A stretch of DNA of 64,000 bases from Eutypella sp. D-1 (taxonomy: Eukaryota > Ascomycota > Sordariomycetes > Xylariales > Diatrypaceae): contig JAJTTP010000023.1 of NCBI GenBank assembly GCA_023313575.1, forward strand, positions 248,001 through 312,000, given 5' to 3'. The notes under the pieces were generated by a model. The model worked only from the letters and a program-made list of their open reading frames with translations. It ran no database searches and had not been told where the DNA came from. Below, piece after piece: positions 43,695 through 55,729 of the stretch. The stretch's first letter is position 1. The number at the start of each line of letters is the position of its first letter. The position numbers were made by a program, and so were the translations under genes.

Positions 43695-44717
43695 TTACTC
43701 AGGGTAGAGCTCGGTCTCGCCAGGGCTGTTCGTCTCGCGATTTCCCTGGAATTCCAATCCCAGGCCGTCGTAAAAGTTACCCTGGCACTCCTCGGGACCC
43801 TGGTGCTCCCACTCGTCGGGCAAGATCTCGAACTGCTTGTACCTGCGCACGGCGTCGAGGGCGTGACACTTCCACAAGTCGTCGCGGTTGACGACACATT
43901 CGTGGCCGTAGCGCTTAAGCCGCGCGTGGCGCACGGCCTCATGCACGCGCTTGTCGCGCCGCTTGGTGTAATCCCACCAGACGTCCTCGTACTCCTCGTA
44001 GCCCATGTCCCCGGAGAGGACCATATCCATCATGTGCTGCCGGCTCTCCCGCACCGACGAGTGCTGGTAGTCGATCTTCTTAGCCCACTTCTTGTACTCC
44101 TCCTCGCCGAACAGCAGGCTCAGCATCGGCGCCCACTGGACGGAGACCTCGTGCTTTTCGAAGTCGACCTCCAGTCCGGGCAGTGCCGTGTCATTTACGA
44201 TGCGCCGCACCGACAACGCGTGGGGTGGACGGGCGTAGGGCTTTTGCGGCGAGGCGGCCGCCGTCGCGTAGGGCTCCAGCGACGCCCGCCACCTGCGGAT
44301 CGACAAGTCGAATAGATTGTCGTCGGGTCCGGCACCTACTACGCGCACCTGCTTCAGCGACTCGGCGGGTTGCCTGCGCGTGAAGACGGCGCGGCCGCGG
44401 TCGTCACGTGCTAGCCTGTCGAACCGGAGTATGACGTGAGGATAGACCAGGTTCGCTTGCAGGTCGTGCACGCTCGCCTGACACTCTCTAAAGGAGAGCT
44501 CTGCGTGTCGCAGGTGTGTGCTAATAAAGGCCATCTCAGTCGCTTCCTTGAAGGTGCGCGACACTCGGCGGAAGTTCAACCAGACCCGTGGGAGGTAGCG
44601 GGAGTCTGTGATCGAGCCGATGATCTGAGCCCATAACTCTAAAGGGAGCGAGGGCGGCGACGGCGACGGCGTCGGCGTCGGCAACGGCCTTCGCTGGTCC
44701 AAGATTCCTACAGCCAT
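43695..44717 (-). CDS. F-box-like protein, long paralog
   Basis: Single exon, 340 residues. After a Pro/Thr/Ser-rich start (residues 8-22) comes SLPLELWAQIIGSITD and WLNFRRVSRTFKEATEMAFI, a divergent F-box and following helix shared with the gene at 38069-38776. Later shared features are the GLEVDFEKHE segment and MLSLLFGEEEYKKWAKK. The C-terminal third (about 230-340) is rich in charged and aromatic residues (YEEYEDVWWDYTKRRDKR) and is absent from the short paralog. If the F-box is functional the protein would be a target-recruiting subunit of an SCF ubiquitin ligase, but substrate and even Skp1 binding are inferred. Coding sequence is GC-rich and the frame is intact, so it is likely expressed. 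Confidence 0.7.
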   Translation of the reverse strand: MAVGILDQRRPLPTPTPSPSPPSLPLELWAQIIGSITDSRYLPRVWLNFRRVSRTFKEATEMAFISTHLRHAELSFRECQASVHDLQANLVYPHVILRFDRLARDDRGRAVFTRRQPAESLKQVRVVGAGPDDNLFDLSIRRWRASLEPYATAAASPQKPYARPPHALSVRRIVNDTALPGLEVDFEKHEVSVQWAPMLSLLFGEEEYKKWAKKIDYQHSSVRESRQHMMDMVLSGDMGYEEYEDVWWDYTKRRDKRVHEAVRHARLKRYGHECVVNRDDLWKCHALDAVRRYKQFEILPDEWEHQGPEECQGNFYDGLGLEFQGNRETNSPGETELYPE

Positions 44718-47700
44718 TTTTGGTTTAGAATAAAGTTTACGACTTGATCAGTAGAAGTAGTTTATCATTTATCAGCGTTCAGAGTTTTGGCGAAACAACC
44801 AGAGCCCATACACTGCACGGAGTTGGGCAGAGGTAAATGGGCCATTTATACTTTAGTTTTGGAGGAAAGTATTAGAACGTTGGATTCGTAATGAAAAGGG
44901 GCTAATGGACAGAGTTAGTGCCACGTTCCAGCACTCTAGTCAGTTTGTCAGTCACGCAACCAGGCGATGGTTGGCGTACAAGCAGGGCGGTGTATAAGCA
45001 CGTGCTCAAAGCTAAAACTGGCGTCTTCGTTTCAGTTCAACTCTGCTGATCTCATAATAAGAAAAGGCAGAAAGGCGTTTTTAGGCGTTGCAATCGATAG
45101 TCAGATAGGTCAGATAGTTGCGTACTCCTTCCGGATCTGGTAATTTGATCAAACAGGCAACTTGCATTGACTGCCACAGTTGGACAGGCATGATAGGGTC
45201 CGAGTTACGGTTACACGAGTTGACTGGGTTGACAGCCAAACAACAAATCGAATAGTTTGAGATCTGCACCAATCCTAGGATTTAACCGTAAGATGATCGG
45301 TTCTAGAAAAGCCTTCTAATTGGATCAAGTTGGAAGACGGCCCCTCAATTCGCTTACTTGCCCCTTTTGCCTACATATGTTTGCCGGCATATCAACCTAG
45401 ACGTCAAGGGCGTATATATATTACTGCATCGCCAAGTCCTTCGTGTATAGCTTTCATTACGACGTGTTGTCTTCTGGGTAAAGTGTCTTTGCATGGACTT
45501 GCCCGGCTTGTTTGTTTGCCTGCCTGAGTTGGTTTGGAAGAACAAGGAAGACTAAGATGTTGCCATTTTTGTCTTGGCATCCTTTGACATTCAATGCCTG
45601 GAGATTGCCAAGAACCCTAATGCCCCCAACGATGGCATGTAATGCCCAAAAGCAGTTGTGATGTTCGTACCATTTTTTGATTTGTTTTTTCTCTTCTCTC
45701 TTCCCTCTTTTCATTGAATTGGCCAATCGACGGAGCAAGACAATTATACTCGAGTGGTATAAAGACGTGTCAATCCTTTACCCTACCATATGCACCATTT
45801 GCTTTATGAATCCTTTTTGCCCACCTATTCCTCTGGACATCAGACGCCCAGACGCTGCAACTGACTAGGCAGTCACATGCCCATACACCATCGTGTTTCG
45901 GCAATGTGTTGCCACGCTTGCGTCTCGACTGATATTTGCTCGTGCTCCAACCACGTTTATTACGCGGTGGCCAGACTGCATTGAAGTTGACTAACCTACC
46001 AACTTACGTTTTGGAACACCTTTATTGACTAATAAGTAAAAGGACTACTACGGGTGGGGAAGGACGAAATCGAGATCAGGTGCATCTTACGCTCGCGGCC
46101 TCGGACGTTTAAATTCTATGGTCTGCGAGCTGCGCTGTCAATTCTTCCGCGATCGACCGCCACACTTTGCTAGAAATCAATAACCAGACCTCTCGCTCGC
46201 CATGTTTCTCAAGAAACACCAAAGCCATGTCTTAAACCCTACTGCATATCGCCTTTATGATCACCGTGATCCAGACACACGCCGTTGATTCTGGTCTGGA
46301 GCGCGGAATTTGCCGCCTTGGCGAGCCTCTATCCCATGCCAAATTACGTAGTGACGGGGGCGAATTGTGTGCATCTTCTTCGTTATACCATCAACTGGTT
46401 GGCAGCTGGAACGCGATATCTTGCCAACTTGTTTCAGATGCCCCAACTGTCGCGTGCTCACCCTGCAACTAAGATCTAACTATCGCGTTAATGCATGTCC
46501 ACTTTCCAACCCGGGAAATCCTCGTGCGCTCCTTGAGTCGTGTGCGTGCATTCGCGATAAGCTTGCTGTAGGCTGGCGATCTTGCTTTGCTTGCGCAGCA
46601 GAGGTCAAATATCATTTGGTGGAACAACTGAACAAGCATCAAGACGTCGCTGCGTTGGGGTTGTAGTGCCGAAAGAAAATATTGTAGCAGCAAACCAGCA
46701 AACTCGGTGGTATTGGAGATATCAGTGAACGTGTATACCTATGACTACTCATCGCACCTCCTAATTGATGGCAACGGCCCTTTATGGCCCTTTATGATAT
46801 ATAAAACCCTCTCGTCTTATACTGGGACCTTTATAGACCGACGAGAGCGAGAGGTACGCGCAACTCAATCGCAGGTCATATACAGACATGCATCATCACG
46901 CCCGGGCTGCGACCGTACCCCTCACATATAATTAAACCAATGGGTGTTAAAATGCTTCTCTTACGATTGAATAAGTGTGTCGCGATGGCGTTGGCGTGCT
47001 AGACACGTGGTCTGAGTGAAACAGTGAGTGGCGCATGGCTGTTTCGCCCTTAGCCCAAGAGTGCCTACTTATCAATCGGAAAGTGCGCGTAGAGAAAACT
47101 CCGTGGGTTACTGTATATAAGCGACAGGGCCGAGAATCGCATCACGGGATGAGTTGGATTGTCGCCCCGTCTCCCCTCCCCCTCATACCTTCCTCCGAGA
47201 TAGGTGGCGCCGGTAGAGCTTGTGCAGACCGTAATCCAGGGTCGAATCGCGAGTCTTGGATTCCCCATGTCGATGCAGGGTTCGTCGATTTGCACGATAG
47301 CTGCGTGTTGATTCGACTTCGAGACTGAGTCTCTGATTCTGATCGAAGTTCTCGGAGTATCGCCATTCTCCGGGTGTCGGTTCTGGTCCATAGGCCAGCA
47401 TCGCGCAAGGTATTGTTGGCCTGCGGGGCAGTAGTTGGTATAGGAATCAAGTCACGGTATACGATTCATTAGCGATAGGTCAAAGAGGCAGGTCTGGATG
47501 TTTTGGCTGCGCGAAAATAGTTTAACAGCGCATGGAACTTAGATTTCTATTTTTTTTTCCTTTTGGTTTTCTGTTGGTGGTTCTCTATTTGGATATATTT
47601 TGTGCTTGCCCTTCCCATGTATATATATATATGATATGTATAACTTCGCTGCCTCGTCACGGGACATCATCACACAACAACGACAACAACACAACACAAC

Positions 47701-47855
47701 ACAACACAATTATGACTTGCTTGTCAACATCCTTGCTGCGCATCAAGCAACGTAGTCATCATCACCTCATCATCACCTCATCTCTTCACACTTCTCTCAC
47801 ACACACATCACTCATGACGACGGGATCACGTCACGGGGGGTTGGGTTGGCACCAC
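44718..47855. other. Intergenic, no supported gene
   Basis: About 3.1 kb. One plus-strand frame, 46367-46666 (99 codons), is Cys-rich (CFRCPNCR, later CACIRDKLAVGWRSCFACAA) and somewhat protein-like, but has no start context or recognised domain. Other frames are short. An ACAAC-type repeat is annotated separately. The right end is the 3' flank of the permease gene. Confidence 0.4.
47672..47709. repeat. ACAAC microsatellite
   Basis: An imperfect run of ACAAC/ACAACG units about 38 bases long lies in the 3' flank of the permease gene. Directly visible; no function implied. Confidence 0.7.
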
Positions 47856-49622
47856 TCACGTGGGCGGGCCGGCGTAGTTTCGGCGGCCCCAGGCCAGGTA
47901 CCAAGCGACGGAGATCAGGCTGAACCCGATGAAGACGACCGAGGCGTAGTTCATGGTGCCGGGATCGACGACGGGGACGGTGGTCGGCATGCAGAAGAGC
48001 GGGATGGCGAGCAGCGACCAGGCTATAGCGAGGTCAGCACAGGGGAGACAAGAGACGGGCCGGCCTGTTAGCACGAGGGGGGGGGGGGGGAATGTCAAGG
48101 AGAGTAGAGTACGCACCGATAGAAACGACGTTGCAGAGCCAGCCGAGGGAACCGAGCGAGAAACTCGCCGTCTGGACCGTCTTGCGCTTCTCCATTAGGC
48201 TGATGACGATCGGCGTGGCGTACGCAGTCGTCAGACAAATGACACCGACACCGGAGAAGGCGTTGAAGGCGGCCGAGGAGCCGAAGTAGATGAAGCCGAG
48301 GAGAATCTGCACCACCATACTGAGCATCATGGCATTGAGGGGAACGTCCAGCTTATGGTTCACCGTGCTCCACCACTTGGAGCCCGGGATGGCGCCGTCG
48401 CGGGAGAAGGCCCAGACGCAGCGCGAGGCGGCGGTCGTGCAGCCGATGCCGCAGATGAAGGCCAGAACGATCAGGGGAATGGTCAAGGCGAACGCGCCTC
48501 CCGCATTACCCACCGCGGACTTCAAGATGAGCGGGACCGGCTGGGCTGAGAGGATGAGGACCTGAATGTCGGGCAGGACGAACAAGAGGGGAATCATGAA
48601 CAGCAAGCCGGCGAAAGTGTTGATGAAGATGCATGCGACCATAGCCTTCGGTACCTGCGTAGCGGGCGCTTTGACTTCCTCGCACATCCTAAACATCCCT
48701 CATAAGTATTTTGGAACGCGTTTCTCATGAATCGTAGGAGCCTTTGACTTACGAAATAATCATGCCGGTAGAAGAGGTAGCGTAAGCCGCGTGCAGTAAC
48801 CCGACCATGAACGACCAGCCGTCTGTCCAGCCGGAGTTGGCCTCAAAGTGGGTAAAAACGTATTTGGCATTATGGCGGCCCTCCTTGGCAACCACCAAAA
48901 CGGTAATGGCGATGGCAATGACACCTGCGAAGGTCCAGAAAATGGCGAAGGTCTAATAAGTGCGCACACGAGATCAGCAAAACAGAGGGCAGCTGGGGAT
49001 ATTCGGGGGCACGACGTACGTCAATCCAGGGCAACCAGCGGTTGCAGAGGGAGGAGACCGCATTGCAGAGAAGGGTGATGCCCAAAAACAGGAGGAAAGC
49101 TTGATAGGGCTCGCCGGCAATGATGAGTTCCTCGTCGGTCCCGAAAATATTGATACAGCCAATCAGGAAGGTTGTGGTGGCGAAGTTCACCGAGAGGGTG
49201 ATGGTGATATTGCCAACAACGTAGAGCCAACCACAGACCCAAGCGGCGATGCGGCGCCACTCAGGAGAGGCCAGCATGAAGGATTGGTAGTAGACTCCGC
49301 CGGCAGTAGGATATACACTCGTGATCTCGCCGAGAGAGGCGGCCACGCAAACAATGATCATAGACACGGCGACCCAGCCCCAGATAATGTTGACGGGGCC
49401 ACCTCCGACCAGGGGGTAATACAACGTCGTCGCGAGACCGTAAGGGATCGAGGCCAAGATGAAGGACATGAAAGTGACCTGTAGCGTAGAGCGGTTGCGG
49501 GAGAGCTCGGGGGTGTAGCCCAGGGAAGCCAGCATCTCGTCCGCCGAGGTGTTATCTGCAGGCTCCCCATGGTCGATGACAGAATGCCGCTTTACCGGCA
49601 TTGATTCTGCCTTGACATCCAT
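47856..49622 (-). CDS. APC-superfamily permease (GABA/amino acid/choline type)
   Basis: Four exons (49622-49020, 48952-48753, 48688-48117, 48022-47856) give 513 residues, a normal length for the UGA4/HNM1-like group. About twelve hydrophobic segments can be counted. Family landmarks are ASIPYGLATTLYYPLVGGGP in the first helices, ASLGEITSVYPTAGGVYYQS, SSTGMIIS|MCEEVKAPATQVPKA spanning intron 2 (the E-x-K-x-P motif after helix 6), and SRCVWAFSRDGAIPGSKWW. Each junction restores conserved sequence. The substrate cannot be told from the sequence; relatives carry GABA, choline, or other amines across the plasma membrane by proton symport. The stop codon overlaps a good donor (AC|GTGAGT), so an extra 3' exon with a different tail is possible. 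The N-terminal 35 residues are hydrophilic and cytosolic. Confidence 0.9.
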
Positions 49623-52600
49623 CTTTCCTTTCCTTTTTTGGGGGGGTGGTTTTCCTTCTTTGAACCGGAGCCGATTATTTCGGAGCCGTCAAGTGGAGGA
49701 CCGTTCGGGGCCGTAGGTTTGAGTGAGACAAGGGAGGGACGGGAACCTTCCGAATGGAAGTATACAAGAGATCTATCTACACAATATTCTTTGTTGAAGA
49801 CATGAAGGCTGATTGGTTGACGAATTCACCTGGGACAGTCACATAAAAAGCCTCCCGTGCCAACGGTGAATCGAGAATGGAAAAAATTAACGTAGATCGA
49901 ACAAAGACAGAGAAATTTTAAAAAAGGGAAGAAGAAGAAACAGAAAAAGAACAGAGCCCAGTTGGGACGCCGAGACTTCTTAAGATAGAAGTGATGTTGC
50001 GGCCTTCAGCTCAACTAAGAAAGTTAAGACAGGTACGAGCCTTTGGAGCCTTGGAACTACCTAGGAAGTATGTAAACTGAATCCACTACTAACTACTAAT
50101 GCTTTAGAAAGTACTTGGCAACAGAGGGATGAGATCCATGGATGTAAGTAAGTAAGTATTCGGGACCCTTGGAGTCAGGGACTTGTAGCGTTGCATTCCA
50201 GCTTGCTGGAGAATGCCCAGAAAGTATAGGTAACCTGCCTGAGTCGGAAAAGGCTGGTACCTACATGTAATGTAATTAGTTACTAGATGTAGGTAGTTAC
50301 TTTTGTCGGTTATCGGTGGCAGAAGGAATCCGATCATGAATGGCTTCAAAAACTCTCTTTTTTTTTTTAACCTGCGGTTTTTCTGGCGGTTGTGGCAACA
50401 CCCCGATCTGTCTGATGTACCTTTTGTAATTTTAGGGAGGTACTGGATCCCTCCCGACCCCGTATGTACGGAACGACCGAGTCGTTAAACCCTGTCTTGG
50501 CGGCTTCTGGCGGCTGCGGTGGAAGGAGACGGCGCCGGGAGAAAGGGGAGACGGACAAGTGATATTTCCGCTTAGAGATCGGTAACTATAGTTAGTAGAG
50601 GAATAGTGATTAGCAGAAGGGGGAAATGGAGGAAGATAGGCAAAGATAGGACACCCACCATTTGGACACCATTCGGTCCTGTAACCACCCGTACAACCTT
50701 ATCGGCAGGGCTGGGCTGGGATGGGACGTCATCGTGCGCCCTCCAGCAAGTTAGGGGGACTTTTAGCTTCCAGCTATAACGACTTAACACCGCTTAACAC
50801 TGCGGCTATACTGCTCCATCCTCCCGCTAACCGACCTACCCAAGCTAGCCTGTGCTGGGGAGGGTCTTAAGGGTGGGATGGCTTGGGATGGACTCTGGGA
50901 TGGACTGCAATTGGAGTGGGATTCGAATCCACTATACTGGGCTAATCTGTTTCCCCCCCAATAAGATCCTGGTATTTGCATGCTGATAACCCGCTACCCC
51001 ACTGAACCTTCGGAGAAGAGCATGGATCCACCATGGATGTGTTTAAGCATCGCGTGGCACCGACATATATACATACATACCTAAGTACATACAACAACCA
51101 TAAAAATACATACAGGCCTGAGTCGACGCAGATAAAAATCCTTGAATCGGATCCATGGTGAGTTGCATGGTTGCATGGTTGCATGTATATTTTTCAGCTT
51201 ACTAGAACACACCCAGAGATAGTTAACTGCTTGCCAACTTTCCTCGGTCAGGACTGTCAGTACTTTCAGTACTTGGACTTATTTGGGCTTTTTATTATTG
51301 TGTAACCATGTGCGACGGCCTGTTCGAATAAATCGAGGTGAGTTGTAGACAATAATTTATTTTAAATATTGTAATTATATGTTTCAAAGTGATCTGTCAC
51401 GTATAGACATCCTTGAATCCATCTCAGGTGGTAATTCAGCAGTGTAATTCAGCAGTGTATTTCAGCGTGGTAAATTCTCGGGATATACATATCCATGTAC
51501 ATGTATCCATCCAACCGTCTACGGGTACTTGTGTAGCACAAGGCGGGATACTGCCTATATAGGTACCTTCCCGATGTCCGTCGCCCATTTAATTGCCCAT
51601 CAGATACCTACCTAGGTACGTAATTCTGGAATTCATCTGAACGATAAGGTTAGTCGGCCCGTCTAGATGACGCTAGGTTAACCATGATACCGAGAGAGTC
51701 ACGTGACTACTCTCATCTCATTCTCATCTCAAACGAGCCCAAACAGAGCCCCAGTGTTAGTCAGTACATAGCCCCATCGGGCTACTAACTAGGCCCCGGA
51801 CCCCGGCCGACCCCACAGTGGAAAAAAAAGGAGAAAAAAATGGGAAAAAAAGAAAAAGGGAAAAAAAAGGCCTTGACAATTACGTAGATAGTCGCACTTC
51901 AAGACTATGCAATGCAACATGTATTTCAAACATCAAAATCCAACACCTGCGTTACTACTAGGATGCACAGGTCCTCATTAGTAACTACTTACAAACTAGT
52001 TGATCCTCAAGACCCCTCCAGCCCTCAAGACCCTCTTACCACGGACTAAACATTATGCAACTCTTTCTCTTCATGCGTCCGACTTATCCGGTTGTATGCG
52101 GCTTAGCTACATGAGTAGCAACCTTCAGATTTCATGGATTTTATAGATGTGCACCCAAATATGAGATCGAACCACCCAAGATTGCCATGCCATCCCTCCG
52201 GCCGATACATGGAGTTTAAAGTAAGAGTCTAAGATAATGAAAAAAAAAAAAAAAAGAAAAGAACAAGAAAAAGAATCCGAGCCTCCTCCTCATTACCTAC
52301 GTAACTAGTCGTGGCTAAAGTTCGGCCTGCGCTACGTATGGAGTATAGACAATTGCATATCAGGGTTCTTTAACTCGCTCGAGTTAGGTCGTTCGTTTCA
52401 AGCCGGATATGATACGAGGGCTATGCACGACTATCAGCTATGCTACATAGGTAAGTAGGTTTGGTATTGTACGCTCTATTACCGGGCTAAGCATAGTGGC
52501 ATAATCTCGACTCGACGCCGCCGAGCTACGCGACGTAAGTGATAACAAAAGGAATTGGGAGATTACCAGTCAAACACAAGCAGACAGAATGCGCCATACA

Positions 52601-52732
52601 GTATAACCACCGGTTGGACCCCACCTCCCCCCCTTTATAGCCCCGTTTTACTTCCGTATATGTAATCCTTGGCCCGTCTCCATTCTGAAAAGAAAAAGAG
52701 GAAAAAAAACCGGAATGCATAACGTAACCCTT
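49623..52732. other. Intergenic, nothing recognised
   Basis: About 3.1 kb, the upstream side of the permease and 3' flank of the K+ transporter. It contains purine-rich tracts (about 49910-49960), a doubled GTAATTCAGCAGT unit at about 51429-51457, a run of A/G near 51822-51868 and a 16-base A run near 52239-52254. A GATTCGAATC palindrome at about 50922 looks like a tRNA T-loop but no cloverleaf can be built. Confidence 0.5.
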
Positions 52733-55729
52733 CTAGATATCCTTGACGAACCCAACCTCGACGACCCGGTCCATGGCGAGCCTGAGGTTGGCGATCTTGG
52801 CCCGCGTGTTCTCCCGGATCCAGAGGAACCCCGCCAGCGCCACCGCCCGGATTACCGGCGTGCCCCTCCGGATCCGCATCTGCTCCTTGCCTACCAGGTA
52901 CATCACCTTGCTCGCGTAGGCGCGGTCCAGCTTCGCCAGTTCCCGCCGGACCAAGTCGTCGCGGAGCTCGGCGGGGACCTCACCCCGTCGGCGAGGCTGC
53001 CGCGTCTCCGAGTCTGAGCGCGATGTCGATTTGGGAGGCGTGCCCGTACCGTCTGTGTCGGCGGCTAGGGTAGGGCAGCCAGTACTTACGGTAACGTTCG
53101 TCTGCGTGACGTAGTCCTTCTCCTCCTGGGTGGAGGAGGACCCGTCGATCGCGACCGGGGCCGGGCCGCTCCCAGTGGCTTGGCGCACGACGAACCCGCG
53201 GATCTGCTCGTATATGAGGGCCGCCAAGTCCGGCGTGATGACCTCATCCATGAACCCGTGTCGCACCACGAGGCGGTAGCAGCCGGGGATGGCGCCGAGC
53301 CGCGAGATAGCGTAACGGTCCTCGTCGGGGACACTAGGCGTCTCCACGGGGTGCAGGTGGAAGAACACCGTCGCGTCCGGCACCGCGCCGATTTTCTGCA
53401 CGAACTGCGTGAATACCGCCGGCGTGTTGACGCCCGTCTTGTCAAAGTAGATTCCCATGCCGCGGATGCGACTGAGGTCGTCGCCGCCCCAGCGCGCCGT
53501 GAGTCGCAGTTTCGGGTTCTCCTCTCCCGCATTCTCGTTGTTCCCGCTGTCTCCCGCGCGGCCGCCGCCCCGGATTCTCGAGACGAGTTCCGACGGCTTG
53601 AACCTGTCCTCGGCCTCGGCGCGCCACTGGTTCTCCTTGCCGAAGCGCCAGAGCAGAAAAACGAACGCGAGGATACCCGAGATGGTGATGGTGAACCAGG
53701 CACCTTCGGGCACTTTGGTAAGTGCCGACGACAGGTACAGGCCGTCGACCGTAGCGAAGAAGAGCCAAGGCAACACGACCAGGTACGGCGGAAAGCGCCA
53801 CACGATTAGCGAGCAGAGCGTCACCATGCACGTGTCGAAGAACGTGACGAACATGACGCATACGCTTTACGTCTCTCAATCAGCAACAGTTCAAAGAGGG
53901 TCGGTCGGCCTGTAGAAGTTGGCCTGCGATGTGTTTTGACTCACCCGTAAGCATTGCCTAGTCGCGTCGTGTTCGAGTACACGGCGGTGACGAGGATAGC
54001 CAGGCACATGAGAATCCAATTCAGGAACGGCACATACAGCTGTCCGTGGAAACGTCTCGACGTGTGCACGATCTTGACTTGTGGGCAATAGGAAAGCTTC
54101 ATGAGCTGACTCGTAAGCTGTCAAGGGGGTTAGCGCGTCTCTTTCTACTACACCACACATCCAAAATGACTCGCCTGAAAGACGGCCGTGATCATAGCCT
54201 GCGACGCTACAATGGCGGCCAGCACAGCGATGATCAAGCTGGGATAGAGCATCCCCGGCGGCACGCAGTTGTAGAAGGGATTCGAGTACGCGTCCGGGTT
54301 CTCGCTGATATAGGCCGCCTGCCCGATATACGCGAGAAGCAGGCAGGGATAGCACCAGCCGAGCCAGCTGATCTGGATGGCGCGCATGCTGAAAGCGCCG
54401 AGGTCGGCAAAGAGGGCCTCAACACCAGTGAAGGCGAGCAGGATACCTCCCAGCATCTTCCAAGCCTCGTACTTTTTCTCCATGAAGAAGTGGATGGCGA
54501 ACCAGGGGGAGAAGGCCCGGAGCACAGTGTGATCGTGCTTTACGAGGTTGTAGATGCCGAAGCCGGCGTTGAACCCGAGCCACACGATGACGATGGGCGC
54601 GAAGGTGCTGGCCAGCTTCGTCGTGCCGAGCGGCTGTAGCGCGAACAGCACCACGAGGATTCCGCACGAGGTCCCGACGATCGTCGAGGACGAGATACTC
54701 GGACTCACGACCGACAGGCCCTGCACGGCGCCGAGGACCGACTGCGCCGGCGTCAAAACCCCGTCCGCGATCACCATGGACACGGCGAGCACGCCGATCG
54801 TCTTCAGTAGGCCCCGCGTGAACTTGCTCTTCTCGATGCTCGACCGTAGCGTCTGGTTACTGGGGCTCAGATCGTTCGTCGCGTGGCGTTCCATTTTCAC
54901 CGTGACCTGCTCCCGAGGATCGCGGTCCGTGATGTTGGCCTGATGATGGGTGGGTGGTGTTAGTGGGGCTACCTGCATATTGTGCGGTAGGTTTCAGGGG
55001 TAAGAAGGACTGGACCCACATAGCGGGTGAGCAGGGAGTAGCAACTGAAAGTGCCGCCCTCGCCCTCATTATCGGCGCGCAGGATGATCAGGACGTATTT
55101 GAGAGTGACCATGATAGTCACTGACCAGATGATAACCGACAGTACCTGAACCAGTTCGTGGTAGGCAGGGGCGTGAGTGAAGGTCGACGAGTAGACGTAA
55201 AGCGGGCTAGATTTGACGATGCAATCAGCATACGAATACTCCGGGACTCTGGGATTGTATTTTTCTTGGGTTTCCTCACCTCGTTCCTATGTCTCCGTAG
55301 ATGACACCGGCAGATTGGTAGGCCAGCCTTTAATGTGCGCGCACGTAGTCAGCAAAGGACAATTCAAGCCCCATACCAGACCAGACCAGACCAGACCAGA
55401 CCCCGACCCAACCCAAAACACCAGTGCGCACATAGAAATCCAGAAGCAGCAAAGCCCTACCAGAGCAAGGTGGTCCCCTTAAAGACCTGCTTCTTCCTCG
55501 AATCGTCACGGCGCCAATCCTCGCCGTCCTCGAGGTCGCCGGTGCGCGCGGCAGAAGACACCCGCGAGAGGCTGCGGCTGCGGCTGCGGCCCTCGGCGGC
55601 GGCGGGGAGGAAGTGCGAGCGCGACAGGCTCCGCGAGTGATAGACGCCTCCGACGTCCAAGCCCGAGGACTTGCCGCCGGGCTTTTCGAGGACGTCCTCG
55701 TCCGCGATCGTGATCGTCGTCCCTGCCAT
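52733..55729 (-). CDS. HAK1: High-affinity K+ transporter, KUP/HAK/KT family
   Basis: Six exons (55729-55461, 55327-55280, 55206-55020, 54939-54175, 54117-53945, 53864-52733) join to 857 residues. The cytosolic N-terminus (1-89) is rich in Ser-Arg. Exon 2 is a 48-nt microexon carrying WLAYQSAGVIYGDIGTS; joined to exon 3 it forms the family motif GDIGTSPLY (101-109), near the K+ path. Later come VIADGVLTPAQSVLGAVQGL, GVEALFADLGAFS and PFLNWILMCLAIL, with about twelve membrane segments ending near residue 540, then a long cytosolic domain. Members take up K+ from low concentrations, probably with protons. Intron 4 (54118-54174, 57 nt) starts with GC rather than GT: CAG|GCGAGT; the junction VFQ|LTSQLMKLSY matches the family exactly. 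Intron 1 contains five CCAGA repeats. The C-terminal region has a disordered Thr/Ser/Asp insert at about 705-745. Confidence 0.93.
55376..55400. repeat. Five CCAGA repeats in intron 1 of the K+ transporter
   Basis: Five perfect CCAGA units lie within the 133-nt first intron. As a 5-base unit inside an intron it can vary without affecting the protein. Confidence 0.85.

Noticed and set aside
47532..48071. 179-codon plus-strand ORF with hydrophobic start
   Set aside because: Its second half is antisense to permease exon 4, and the first half is repeats (His, Asn, Thr) with no family match.
50900..51010. Possible tRNA around GTGGGATTCGAATCCAC
   Set aside because: The T-loop-like palindrome is present, but on both strands the closing 53-61 pair mismatches and no acceptor, D or anticodon stems can be formed at the right distances.
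53180..53915. Long plus-strand ORFs opposite the K+ transporter
   Set aside because: They are antisense shadows of a securely assigned GC-rich coding exon.
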